Below the pieces are notes generated by a model, which saw only the letters and a list, made by a program, of their open reading frames with translations, was not told the origin of the DNA and made no database searches. The translations under genes were made by a program, and so were the position numbers. From Balaenoptera acutorostrata (taxonomy: Eukaryota > Chordata > Mammalia > Artiodactyla > Balaenopteridae): a stretch of DNA of 64,000 bases. Of the stretch, positions 35,219 to 46,795 are shown piece by piece. Numbering within the stretch: position 1 is the stretch's first letter; each line of letters starts with the position of its first letter. The stretch is from NCBI RefSeq assembly GCF_949987535.1, contig NC_080074.1, positions 41,585,641 through 41,649,640 of the forward strand, written 5' to 3'.

Positions 35219-35418
35219 AGGAGATGAGGACTAACAGATTGGAGGATATGGGAGGCTTTCTTTTAAAAATTTGAATTCTAGGCCTCTCTCTCCAGCATGA
35301 AACACTGTTCCCACAATGACTATGTGAAATAGGACTCCGCAACCTTCCTTAGTATGTATACTCTGAGAATGCAGACCTGTCAGTGTTTACGGCTGCGGAC
35401 CCACGGAGCCCGCCTTAC

Positions 35419-36445
35419 CTATAAATGAACGGAGCCACGGTGGCAGTATTTGGGTGGCTGTGTTGCTGCTGCTGCGGGAGCTGGACGGCACCATTTCCCA
35501 CGCTCTGCGCACTGCCTTGCGCCGCTGACCCAGCACAGGAACCCGCCGCAGAAGCGTGGCTAGCTTCCCTTCCTTCCAAAGGAGCAGGGCAGTTGGATGT
35601 GCTTGCTTTCTCAGTCGTTACGGGCTTAGGGAAGGACTGGGAAGGGCTTCCCTTGGTAGTCCTGAATTTTTCAGACTCTTTGTTTGTTGAGCCTCCCGGT
35701 GAAACAGTCTGCTTTGCTGTTGGCACCTTTGAGCCCGGTTTTGGAATCCCACTGGAAGAGGGGATTAAGCTTTCCTTCTTGGCTGCTGTCGTCTTGCTGC
35801 CCTTTGGGATTAAGCTTGCAATTTTAGAAGTCTTTTTTGGAGCCGTCTCCGCCACCTGATCTTTCTCGTCCTTGACTGGTTTTTCAGTGCAAACTTTATT
35901 CTTGTCCCTGTTCTTTTCCTCTTTTTCCTTTGGCTGTAGCAAAGACTTTTTATTGCTGAGATTTTTGCTTCCAGCTTTTGGAGGGGCTAATTTCGGTGAC
36001 ACTTTGGGGCTGCTATTGGTTGAGCCGCCACTATTCAGACCACTGTTAAAGCCTTCCATTTCACCAGATTCAGATAAGGCATCGTCCTCTTTCCCACCTT
36101 CACTGGGTCCTGAACTGGGAGGCTGCAGGGGGCGTAAAGCAGTCCGGGTATTGACCAGCTTGAATTTCTCAAGCATGGATTTCTGTCCCGAGGGAGCTGC
36201 TTTGCCCCCGTCTGAGGCAGGGGGCTTCAGTCTGTCTGCAGATGGTGTGGGAGAGGTGGCTGGGCTCGACTGCTTCACGGTCAGCATGGTGGAGGTGGCG
36301 CTGTGCTTGGCATTCATGGACTTGCTGCGCCACGGCTTGCTGGTGCTCGGAGAAGGGATGGCAGAGGCCGGGGGCTGCCCAGCGGTGCCGGGGGGCTGCG
36401 TGCTACCACTCACACCTGAAGATGTTTGAGGTCCTTTGGAGGAAT
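35419..36445 (-). CDS. NAV3: NAV3 large internal exon, 1027 nt, Ser/Pro/Lys-rich with SxIP motifs
   Basis: This is the largest NAV3 exon here. The acceptor ACGTCCAG is followed by two bases completing Asp, then 341 codons, then two bases of Arg at the donor AG|GTAAGG. The product is an intrinsically disordered, basic, Ser/Pro/Lys-rich region of neuron navigator 3, a protein that binds microtubules and tracks their plus ends. Visible segments (exon residues): KPWRSKSMN at about 36; KSMLEKFKLVNTRTALRP near 88-104; an acidic SESGEMEGFNSGLNSGG stretch near 124-140; a Lys/Glu-rich run near 160-190 (PKEKEEKNRDKNK); and near the end LPQQQQHSHP. Four S-x-I-P sequences are present at exon residues 27-30, 210-213, 225-228 and 231-234, the form recognised by EB1-family plus-end proteins. 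The exon is GC-richer than its introns. Long plus-strand frames across it are antisense shadows. Confidence 0.97.
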
Positions 36446-36974
36446 CTGGACGTGGTTAAGAAGAAACATTGTTAAAAAGGCTGATTAGTTTTTGATCACT
36501 TATGTCACACCACTGAGTATTTCTAACTATAGGCACAAGGAAGTTTCTTTCCTCTGAACTGGAAACGGACATGCTATGTGGCATCAATCACTTCTGTAAT
36601 GTGGTGGTTTTTGTACCATATATCAAACATTCAGTGTCTGAGGGACAGTGATTTTGGGGGAAAAAAAACCACAACACTTTTTTTCCCTTCTAAAATTATT
36701 CTTAGCCAAATGAATTTTGCTGGTCACAGAGGTCTAAAGATGAATAAAACACTCTCCCTCCCCTAAGCAATTCTCTGTATTCTTCCAGCTACTACTGTAG
36801 CCCCTAGCAGTGAATGGATACTCCACCTTGCCCTATAAAAATAATGAATACTGAGAAATTGCTTTAACCTACAGGGAGCCTAGCTTATTCTTATCTGATT
36901 AAATATGCTTTTGAATCATAATTTAGCTTTTTGTTAATATTGTTTTTATTTGTACAAAATAAATATTGAAAGGG

Positions 36975-37250
36975 ATGTTTATATGGGTCAGATAATCTAC
37001 TAAGAAATATATAAAATATGTAATACAAATATGTAATACTACAAAATGTGTAATATATAATATGTAATACATAATATGTATAATCCTTATAACAACCCTA
37101 CAAGGTATGTATTGATATTTTACAAATAATTCTTACAAATAATAATTTTATAAATAATTTTTAAAAATTCTACATAACTTGTCTGAAGTCACCCAGCCTG
37201 GACCTGAACTGATTTCAAAGCCTGTGCTCTTAACTAGCACACCTGCAGGT
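36975..37250 (-). repeat. MIR SINE with AT-rich internal expansion
   Basis: CTTATAACAACCCTACAAGG and CTGTGCTCTTAACTAGCACA bracket an internal run of ATATGTAATAC-like repeats that lengthens the copy. Confidence 0.7.
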
Positions 37251-38224
37251 TCCTGTAGTGATTTGAACAAACTTTAAATTCTAATAAAAAAAATCAAGCT
37301 ACTTTTTGGGGGCTATAAGAAAATAAGGCCAATTGTCATATAAGTACTTATAATGCACTAGTGTTTACTTACTTTCCACTTAGAAATCTCATTATGATAT
37401 GAATTTCTATACGACTGTTATAGCACTGATTAATGCTTGATTACAAGTCTTATTTTTAAGCATGAAAAACTAAACCAAAAAGAGATTTTACAACAATGTA
37501 TAGAATAAAAACAAAATTGAGCTTGGAGTTAAGAGATCTCAGTATAAATGTTAACACTGGAGAACTATATAATTCTGGTCATGTCATTTACCTTAAATTT
37601 CATCTATCATAAATACCTCCCTCTTCCATCCTCTTTTTCTTTTTTTTCTGAGAAATGGAGTGACAAATGATTAAATTAGATATTTATGTAAAAGAGGCAA
37701 TGTTGATACTGTTAACATACTAGATATTGTCAAATAAATGCTAAGCTGTTTTTGATGAAATGTCCAAAGGAAATATTTTATTAATAAATCCTTTCATAAT
37801 ATTCAGGAAATGGAGACCATTAAATTCCATTAAATATTCATAGATCTAAAACTACAATGCTTTCACTTTTAAATGTTTCTTCCAACAGTATCAAAATGCA
37901 GGATAAACATTAGGTAATTAAGCCAATTGGTATAGAATACTTGTCTTTCCCATTTTTCAGAAGAAGAAATTTACATTAAAAAGTTAATAAAGAAAATTAG
38001 AGATAGGAAAAGAGGTTAAATTCTTCATTAAATATTTGTGTGAGTTAGGTTTTTTTTTTTAAAAAAAAGTGTGCCTAAAATAATACAATAATTTGTGAAG
38101 TTTATATTAACAATGCCAATAGTATAGACAAACGTAGATAACTTCACTGTGATTGCCTGTTTCCTCTACTGCACTGTTGATACAGTCCAGGAAAGCAAAG
38201 ACCACACCTGTAATGCATAGTTCT

Positions 38225-38440
38225 ACATTACACACATAACACCTTCTGTGTGACAGGCACTAAACTAAGTTTTTGAAATACATTAACTCACTCCTTCCAA
38301 CAACTGCATAAAATTTTCATTATTACCCTCATTTTGCACATGAAGAAACTGAAGCACAAAGAGGTAAAAGAACTTGGCCAAAGTTACACAATTTGTAAGT
38401 GACAAGTCTGAGAACAGAACTTAGCTTGGGATTCTAAGTT
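38225..38440 (-). repeat. MIR SINE
   Basis: TTCTGTGTGACAGGCACTAA, CTCATTTTGCACATGAAGAA and ACTGAAGCACAAAGAGGTAA are in reversed MIR order. Confidence 0.85.
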
Positions 38441-39309
38441 AATTCTGTCAAACACTATGTTATATTATTTTTCAAATGTACAAGAAGTTCAATGGCTTAT
38501 CAGTTATAACATTATTCCTTGACTCTAGAAATACAAAAAATAGTGAATGTCAAATTCATGCCTTTAATAGAATTGTCAAGTAAACTTTATTTCTCGATTA
38601 CCTAGATTCAACTGGAAACTAAGAACATCTCCAAACAAGATGCATTTTTCTCAAGTTCAGTGAATTGTGTACACGCCTGTGCATTTCACACAGTGACCTT
38701 ACTGTTTTGCAGATTTCTGTCCAACATATATGCCTCTATTTTTCTACTATTTCCAGAAATATTAATCAATGCTATTCAGTTCCTACAATCTCTAGGACTT
38801 GAATCTAGGCATAACATCTGTTAATATTCACTGAGTGGCTATTCTGTGCAAGACTCCCCAAGACACCTTACAATCAAGTCAGAGGAAAGAAATCAGACTC
38901 ACAAAAGATGAATGGAATATATTAAACGTTAAACGAGTAGGAGGTGGGAAAGAAAATGCTAGAGATCAGAAGTGCACAAAGGGCTGTACAACATTAAATA
39001 AGATCAAGACAAATGAGCTAAGGGAGACATGCAGGCATTCAAGGCAGGAGTAATATAGAATTTTTATATGAAACTATGTGAAAATTTATTCTATTTATTT
39101 ACATTTTAAAAATATGTACATACGTATATTGGGACACAGAGTTAGAGAGAAATAAAGTACCCCCAAAATGAAATCGTAGTCTGTTGTAATATTGCTAAGA
39201 GGAACATAATGGCCTCATATTGAATTTATCTTCACTTTCTTACATTGATCTCAAAAGTTATTTGCGATATTTCTTATTCTATAATGAAAATAATATTAAT
39301 AATTATTAC

Positions 39310-39620
39310 AAATATAATAATGACGACTGGCATTTTACTGAAGATTCTTTAACTATATTATCTCATATTAGTGTTCACGACAACCTGATGAGATGGGAAG
39401 GGCTCCTATTTTTTTTTTTTTTTTTTTTTGACAATTTCATAATCACTTTGCCTATCTATTTTTGGAAGGGCTCCTATTTCTAATTCACACTTGTGTAAAC
39501 CCAAGCTTTGAGGGTCTAAACAACTCATTCAGTGGTGCACAGCTAGTGAGGAATGTGTGGTGTGGCTAGGATTTGATCCCACATGTGTGATTCTAGAGCC
39601 CAAGCTCTATAATTATTGTA
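39310..39620 (-). repeat. MIR SINE interrupted by a short retro-insertion
   Basis: The sides CAACCTGATGAGATGGGAAG and CACAGCTAGTGAGGAATGTG with GTGTGGCTAGGATTTGATCC are parts of one reversed MIR, parted by the poly(T) insertion at 39412-39463. Confidence 0.75.
39412..39463 (-). mobile_element. 52-bp retro-insertion of unknown source with 16-bp target duplication
   Basis: A run of about 18 T and then GACAATTTCATAATCACTTT and GCCTATCTATTTTT are flanked by a perfect 16-bp direct repeat GGAAGGGCTCCTATTT (39396-39411 and 39464-39479). Read on the minus strand this is a short cargo with a poly(A) tail, as L1 machinery makes. The cargo is too short to identify. Confidence 0.85.
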
Positions 39621-39651
39621 GAATGTCTGATATTTTAAGTGTTTAACATAA

Positions 39652-39805
39652 CGGTCTCAGACTTGAATGTGTGCTTAAGTCACTGGGGATCCTACTGAAT
39701 GTACATCACATTGTGCTTCAGCAGATCTGCAGGAGGCCCCGAGATTCTGCATTTCTAACAACCTTCCACATGATACCAACGCTGCTGGTCACAGACCATG
39801 TTCGG
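39652..39805 (+). mobile_element. MER5A fragment
   Basis: The words GGTCTCAGACTTGAATGTGT, CACTGGGGATCCTACTGAAT, GAGATTCTGCATTTCTAACA and CCAACGCTGCTGGTCACAGA follow the MER5A consensus in the plus orientation. Confidence 0.8.
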
Positions 39806-40859
39806 CTTTAAAGAGTTATTTCTTATGACAGTGTCCAAATTGGCTAAATTCATTAAATGTTCCATAGCTCTGCAGCATTAATATTCTTCGCTCTGTGGAC
39901 TTCTGGAACCTTGGTCAGTTCTGCATTCCCCCCAGATGCTTGGCAATCTGTGGTGAGAGACCACTAAAAACAAAAGAGGTTTTCCTAATGTCCTTTATTT
40001 CATCATTTTCGCCACATACTTAGCGTATATCTTCTGTGTTTCTGTAACTAGGTTAAGAAGCCAGGGGACTCCTACCCCTGTATGCCTGGGAGCTTTGGTG
40101 AGGATGAGAGAAGAGGGCAGAAAAGGACGAGTCAGGATGCTCTGTAAGCGTGCCGACATTAGCTAGATAGACTGCTATCACAGTTCAAGTACAGAGGAAA
40201 TTCAACATCATCACACCCAAAAATGAGACAGGAGGGACTCCAAATTATGACATCGACATCCAGCCTACCGTAACGGTCACAGCAAAAGCTATAAAATCGT
40301 TCTCAGATGAGTACACACATAGAAGACACTTCTCTGAACTCAACTCTCAATCTGTGCCCAGCTCCTCTCTATAATCAGCAATGAGGTGCTTCAGGTTTCA
40401 TGAAGAGTGAAAATCATAAGTCACTGTGCATCAGGAGAGCATTAGAATAATGAGTGTCTCTCTGGACACCTCACAAGAAAGGGTGCAGAACAACAGCTGC
40501 TGAAATGGCAGCCTCTGCAGCTCTGACAGATCGGGGGTGGGCACAAATTCTAGTCTCTGTGTGATTTACATATTCAATAGTAAGTAGCCTGGTCTCACTG
40601 ACACATTGCTGACTGTTGTTAACTCAGCTTCTGACTATAAATGAACTGTTAGCTGGGTATGGCGGAAAAGCACAGGTATCTAATGCACATATTTAAGGGC
40701 ATTCCTACAACAGACTTGTATCTTGCGTTTGCAGGGCCTCTCTGCCTATAGCTGTTCCTTGTCTCTGGCGTCCAAAGAGAAAGTTTCTTCCACTCCCTCT
40801 CCTTTTCCTCCCCTTCTTCTTCCACCTCGCATCCACCACCACCAATTCCATTACAACCA

Positions 40860-41120
40860 AATAATATTATTTATCAACTGCTTACTTTTCCCAAGTACTT
40901 TGATACATGGTATCACATGTGGAGCTTCTACCCATATGCCTCTTATTTAAACTCATAATAATCTACAATATACTTATTGTTTCTCTTGTTATAAATGAGA
41001 AAACTGAAGCTTAGAGAAAGTAACTTGCTCCAAATCATGCATAGAGTAAAATTTAGAAAAGACAAAGCCAAAACTGGAACCCAGGTTTATGTGACTACAG
41101 AATTTGGAGGCTTTTGACTC
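40860..41120 (-). repeat. MIR SINE
   Basis: ATAAATGAGAAAACTGAAGC, TTAGAGAAAGTAACTTGCTC and CAAAACTGGAACCCAGGTTT are in reversed MIR order. Confidence 0.78.
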
Positions 41121-41430
41121 TCCCTTCTTTCCATATGTTTGCTTGCCCACCCAAAAATTCTGCCGGTTCGGTTCTCCAGAAAGTCACATGTTTGTCACAA
41201 CAGTGAAGGCAACTGGGTAACTCCCCGAAATATGGGTTTCTTCTTCCTCAATGAGCAGAATATAAATGGGGAGAACATGATACAAGATACTCACTATTCA
41301 GTTAGCTATATACTATCTCCTGGGGCATCCTACTGGCACTATCCTTTTGAGTTGATGTAAGAATAGATTTTAATTCCTGCTTAGAAAACATCTAAATTCA
41401 GAGAGTTAATTTTTAGTTATTTCATATTGC

Positions 41431-41450
41431 AAAAAAAAAAAAAAAAAAAA
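41431..41450 (+). repeat. A20 homopolymer
   Basis: Twenty uninterrupted A bases. No recognisable cargo or duplication flanks it. Confidence 0.95.
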
Positions 41451-42086
41451 CAACTTTGATGACCTGGGAAAAATGCCAATCTAGTTCTAAAATTAATACA
41501 CGGAGGTAAATGTGGCAGTCACAACAGGCATATGGGAAGTTTAGATAAAGACGATTCTCCATGGAAATTTGGCAGGTTAGCTTCAGAGCTTAGTGCTATG
41601 TTGCCAATGGGTGCTACTAGCCTGAGAAAGGACCAGGGAACATCCTCAGTTGTTTACTTCTTCCTCCTCACTGACTAGTATGCTGTTTGGATGGAAGCAA
41701 ACCAGCTTTCAATTCACAAAGTAACAACACAGAAAGTAGCAACAACAATAAAAACGACAACGGCACCACTTTTTACAGTATTCACTGTACAGCAGGCATC
41801 GTGCTCAGTGATATGCATGGTCCCTGCTAATTATAGAACAACTTCAGCATCACAGATCATTATGGAAGGAAGGAAGTGACTGATCAACGTGGTGATGGCA
41901 ATTAGTTTGGTAAATAATTAACTTAGACTCTCATTTTACAATAATACACCAAAATACATTTAACATTTTGAAAGTTAAAAAAAGTAGCATTCAAACTTAT
42001 ATATGTTTTTTTTTTTTGAAGATAACCCACTACTGTTTATTTTTTTTTTTATTTTTTTGGCTGTACCACATGTTCTTTTTTATTTT

Positions 42087-42265
42087 TTTTTAACATCTTT
42101 ATTGAAGTTTAATTGCCTTACAATAGTGTGTTAGCTTCTGCTTTATAACAAAGTGAATCAGTTATACATATACAATATGTTCCCATTTCTCTCCCCTCTT
42201 GCATCTCCCTCCCTCCCACCCTCCCCATCCCACCCCTCTAGGTGGTCACAAAGCACCGAGCTGTT
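42087..42265 (-). mobile_element. L1 3'-end fragment
   Basis: A T-rich run leads into TAACATCTTTATTGAAGTTT, GCTTCTGCTTTATAACAAAG, and CCACCCCTCTAGGTGGTCAC, the reverse complement of a cetartiodactyl L1 3' end. It is truncated after GCACCGAGCTG. The neighbouring T-rich segment 42005-42085 may hold a second short tail, including the SINE-like word TTTTTGGCTGT. Confidence 0.85.
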
Positions 42266-44520
42266 TTGTTACCAACTGGCCCCTTGTTTACCTCACCACA
42301 CTGTCTCCCATAAATGACGGCTTGCGAAATGCCTCAATCATCAATTTTATGATGAACAGAAACATGGAATGCTATTACGGGGATTGTAGGGGCACTGTCC
42401 ATTCTGCACATGTATATATTGTACCGTTTGTAATGTGAGAGTGCCACTTTGTGGACTATTGAAAAATTTAGGGAAGCTTTAATTCACCAGCCAGATTTTT
42501 TAAAAGTATGTAATTTATGCACAGGCATATAAAATACGTGTACACCTCAATATGTAAGCATGTATACATAAGTAAACAACATATATGCCCAAGTCTATTT
42601 AGTCATATCACTTGATCTATGTACTTAATTATGTTACCTCATAAAAATCCTCAAGATTAACTTGAAATTATGTCATTATAGGTTTATATAATTATTAAGG
42701 AAATAAAGCAAAAAGTCATGGTGGAACACATAATGAAATCACCAGTAAAGAGATATAATGAGTAAAACATATTTGCATTGCATTGAAAAGGAAATAAACA
42801 GTTCAGTTCTTTGGTCTTAAGAGTAATTTCAGAGTAATTAAAAAAGTACCTAAGAACTAGATAACTACGTTTTAGCTGTCAAAACTCCACGACTAATGTA
42901 ACATTCACATTAAACCTATAGTTTTAAAAAGTTCAATTTCAATTTTGCTCAATTCTCCATATCAATCATACTAAATCTATGTTGAGTGTAAATGAAAGAA
43001 AACACTTTCACACCAGAAGATACTTCATTAGAACCTAGGAGAACAGAAAGGAAATCTCCTCTTCCACAGATGTACAGGTACCATGTAAGAATCACATGGG
43101 AGAAACAATAAAGAGATGGGAGCATGCCCTCTGGTACTGTGGCATGTTTCTTAGCAACATAGAAAAACATCTCTCTGTTGAGGAACTCTGTCAATAAGTG
43201 TTTACAGATCATAATTCAGAAAGTGAATTCCAAATAGAGCTAGGGACATTTACATTCCTAATAATACTGAACTGTTAAGCCTTTTTCATATTTATCACGT
43301 CGATTTTATAAAACAAGAATTATTTCTTAAGATAATTTGCTTCAGGCATATAAAATATGTGCCCAAATGAACCAGGGCATTTTTTTTTTTTCACAAGATC
43401 CCTGATTTCCACTGAAAAGATATTTGATTTTTCTTTAAAGCATACATCTGTCTAGAGTAATCTCATAGGGTGCATGGGCAAATTGATAAATGCTAGTGTC
43501 AGAACATATTATTCGTTGTGAGTCTCTGCATGTCAGGTCACCAAGGGAAGAAACTTGGACTCCCCAAAGAAATGCTTTTCTACAAACAATATACTATCTT
43601 CATTTCACCATTTGTTCTGAGAAATTTGTTCCTACATTCCATTTCAACAGAATGGTGGGGTGGCATTGCTTTCTATTTTAACATTTCTATTTCAGCCTTC
43701 TCTGCAAGTGATAATCTATGGCCATGTTCACCGATATTTTAATCCATTTGGTGAAATGAGCACACTATTTTTTGGATTGTATTATTATTAAAATGGTATT
43801 AGATGTATCTTTTGAAGTGCAGTTCGTGATTCTCTACTGATTTCCCTTTATTAGATAAGTCACACAATTCACAAATAAGCTATTTTTACCATCCCATATA
43901 TGTGAGAAGCTACTGTGCTTTCAACAGTATGTTTTTTAATAAGGAAGTGAAATTGTTTTAATTGTGAATAAACTTTTACTATCTATACAAGTTCTAGAGA
44001 TTCCCCAATTGATTCATATAACTCATCATTTAAGACTTCTTAAAGAAAGTAGAAAGTACATATTCACTTAGAAGCATTCAGGGAGCACATTACAGATAGT
44101 GTGATTATTTCTTTTGAGTAAAAATATCTTAATTTATTAAATTTAACTGTTATACTTTCTAATAACTAAAAAGGAATGGCAATTAGAATACTCAAGTTAG
44201 TAATTTCTGAATTCTGTCATTATAATATTGTAACCTTTGAAAATTCTTCTTTAATTTTCACCTTATTTGGCCATGCCTAGCATATGTATGAACTATATTG
44301 TCACAGAGATCAACCTGTCATCAGATGGAATCTTATATTTTTATATGCTATGCTAACGTGAAAAATCTCCATGTCAAAGGTTAAATAAAACATTCTTATC
44401 GAAAAAGATGTACCATTCGAATAGTCTAAAGAATAAATTATAAACTATTTCATATGTAATGTTTATATTTGTTTTGTTTGCTCTATAATTTAAGCTAATA
44501 TTTTGGAAATATAAAATAGC

Positions 44521-44620
44521 ATGGCCATGCAATATCATGGCCATATACTGCATATGCATATACTGATATTGCATATACTGATATGCATATCAGTATATTG
44601 CATATACTGATATGAAGTTG
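44521..44620 (+). repeat. AT-rich palindromic cluster built from ATACTGATAT/CATATGCATA units
   Basis: GCATATACTGATAT recurs at roughly 14-28-bp steps. At 44573-44598 lies a perfect 26-bp palindrome centred on ATATGCATAT, with arms ATATACTG and CAGTATAT. Confidence 0.9.
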
Positions 44621-46655
44621 TAACTCCACATTAATAGAAAATGCCATATAGCATGTAAAACAAATTCCAGAAGGCTGTATTATATAATACAATTTATGCT
44701 TTAATTATTATTGACAGTTTGCAGACATTTAATGCCAACATTTGATATATAATATTATAAATATTTGTGAATGTGAGATCATACACTTTAAATGTTTTGG
44801 AATTTTACTTTGTTGGAATTAAAAGTAATGGCTAATTCACCATGAAAACTTTTGCTCTACCTAAGGAAACCTGCTTATGGTCAAAAACCTCGTAATGTAT
44901 GTTATCTGTCTCCACCTTGTGGTTATTATAAATATTGCTACTTTCTAATTTTGCACTACTTCCTAGACATACATAAGAGAGGCTGAATGGCTACGGAAAG
45001 ATATGAGTACTTGGCTACCTCTGGATTTTTACTTTTAAACACCAGCAATACAAAAAGTATTTCACATGATCAAAAAATGCATTATGATATCAAAGCGTTG
45101 GGTCATCTAAAGCATTTCTAGGTTTCTTTGCCAACGTTATTAGTCATTTTTTGCAAAACTCTTATACAACTGTAGTATCACGTAGCTAAAATCAGATACT
45201 TGAGCAGTCCACTCAGCATATCTTTATGTCTAAACATGTTTATTTTCCCTTAGAATTTCATAGCACATATAGGCCTTTGTATGATGCTTTCTAGGAAAGT
45301 CACAAAATGAGGGAGATGTTTTTCTGATAAGAAATTCTTGTCCCCTTTCTCTCCAGGAGAAGTGTAAGTCTTCAGTAACATTTCTTAGGTCCTCAATTCA
45401 AAGGTTTTATTCTTTATTTTAAAGACAAAATCCTAACTTCCAAACACATACTATTGTCTTCTTTTTTCCATTCAACTCAAGAACTGGGGATGTTACAGGG
45501 ATCAAGATACACTGCTTTGCTTACAGGGATTTACGGTCTGCCCAATTTTGTTTTAATGGGTAGGAAATTTTCAAGGAAGTGTATAATTCATAGATCACCC
45601 CTGTCAATTCATGTCTGAGTAAGAGAAGTCTAATCAGATCATCCATATGAAACAATTGGAAATGATCTAATCTGAGCCAAAAAGTTTCTACCTGGTTCAA
45701 TTAGTCAAACCAAATTTGCCAGCTGTTCTACTAAGTGTATTTGTCACTTTTGAATTTCATGTCTTGTTGCATGGAGACTTAAATACTACACAGAGAAGTT
45801 AAAGTTTTATTGATTAGAAAATACTACCTCACAATCCCACAACGTGCCCTAGTCCCTCACAGGGTCACACTGCTCCCAACAGCAGAGGTTCTTGATTTTC
45901 TCATGGTTTAGATGTAAATTACACATCCTCCCGTTTGGATGCAGACTCCACAGGGATATGCATCAAGCCAGCACCTCTTTAAATACGCACTGTGCACATT
46001 AGAGAGAACTGTGCATCATACAGTAGTTAATATATAATCTGCCATTAACACACACTTCCACTGTGTCCTTTCTTCCTGATCAATGTGTGATTGGATATTT
46101 CTATCATACACTCGTTCAAGAAAATAAAACAAACATGAATAATTTGTCTCTTATAGGAAAAACTAAGGTCATAATATTTATCTGTCCTGCTGCTTTCAAA
46201 GACTAAATACCCTTCATAATTATGTCTTAAATTTTAATGCTCCAACCTTAACTTCCTCAAACACGTATGGCACTTAATGTTAACTAAAACCAAGGATTTG
46301 AAAACATTTCATATAGGTTTGTGATTTCAAGATAAGTGTTCACAGAACATGAGAAAACAAAAGAAAATGCTATTTACATGCATCCAGGAGGAACTTTTTT
46401 TTGAGAAACAGATTTTATACTTGGGGATAATCACTAACCACTTTAATATAAATGACTATATTTCCTTAAAGTGTTCTTCAGATAGGAAAGGTCCTGAAGA
46501 AAGCTGGAATTCAAGAGGAGGCACTTAGACAATATAAGAAAGTCCACTGATAACATTTCCATTCCAAACACTGCTTAAATACTAGATTTAGCATGTAATT
46601 TATGAGGCTCATATGTTACACTTGTGCCTTAATGATGTAACGGGCGAACTCTTAC

Positions 46656-46795
46656 CTTTTTCACTGCCATTTGCATAATTTGGAGGCTTGTTTTTATCAA
46701 TGCTGTTAAAGCTCTGACTTCTCCTATTTAAATTGGAGGCTCCCTGGACCTTGCTGCTGCTGCCTGCAGCCGGCACCCTAGAGGGACCTGGAAGC
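46656..46795 (-). CDS. NAV3: NAV3 internal exon (LPGPSRVP...NGSEK), 140 nt
   Basis: This coding exon has an acceptor (ATTTCAG) and a good donor (G|GTAAGAG). Its first base completes the Arg codon from the 49952 exon. It then encodes 46 residues, starting LPGPSRVPAAGSSSKVQGAS and continuing with a NRRSQSFNSIDKNKPPNYAN segment, and ends with one base of an Asp codon finished by the next exon at 36445. The sequence is nearly identical to human NAV3 as I recall it. The composition is Ser/Asn/Lys-rich and low complexity, with no folded domain. The RRSQSF motif looks like a basophilic-kinase or 14-3-3-type site, but that is inference. The reading frame can be followed beyond both splice sites for a few codons; those flanks are intronic. 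Confidence 0.95.

Larger units (their letters stand above)
20747..35418 (-). other. NAV3: NAV3 intron of about 14.7 kb
   Basis: The intron runs from donor GTAAGG (35418) to acceptor AATTTCAG (20747). It contains L2 copies (22190-23100, 29530-29935, 30125-30760, 31110-31400), MIR copies (23147-23330, 25030-25630 split by an LTR, 32145-32370, 32725-33300, 34770-35008), a CHR SINE (26401-26754), a (TA)n tract, a tiny L1 insertion (29454-29507), a solo LTR (33655-34111) and a G-rich tract (35192-35218). In 20750-22190 and 23340-25030 I see no gene; short open frames there have no recognised similarity. Confidence 0.85.
36446..46655 (-). other. NAV3: NAV3 intron of about 10.2 kb
   Basis: The intron runs from donor GTAAGAG (46655) to acceptor ACGTCCAG. 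It holds several MIR copies (36975-37250, 38225-38440, 39310-39620, 40860-41120), a MER5A (39652-39805), a short retro-insertion (39412-39463), an A20 tract (41431-41450), an L1 3' end (42087-42265) and an AT-rich palindromic repeat cluster (44521-44620). From 42470 to 44500 and 44650 to 46640 the sequence is AT-rich with nothing recognisable. Confidence 0.85.

Noticed and set aside
35425..36475. Long plus-strand open frames (144, 185 and 77 codons)
   Set aside because: They lie exactly antisense to the NAV3 exon 35419-36445. Their openness follows from the codon composition of that exon, and they have no family match.
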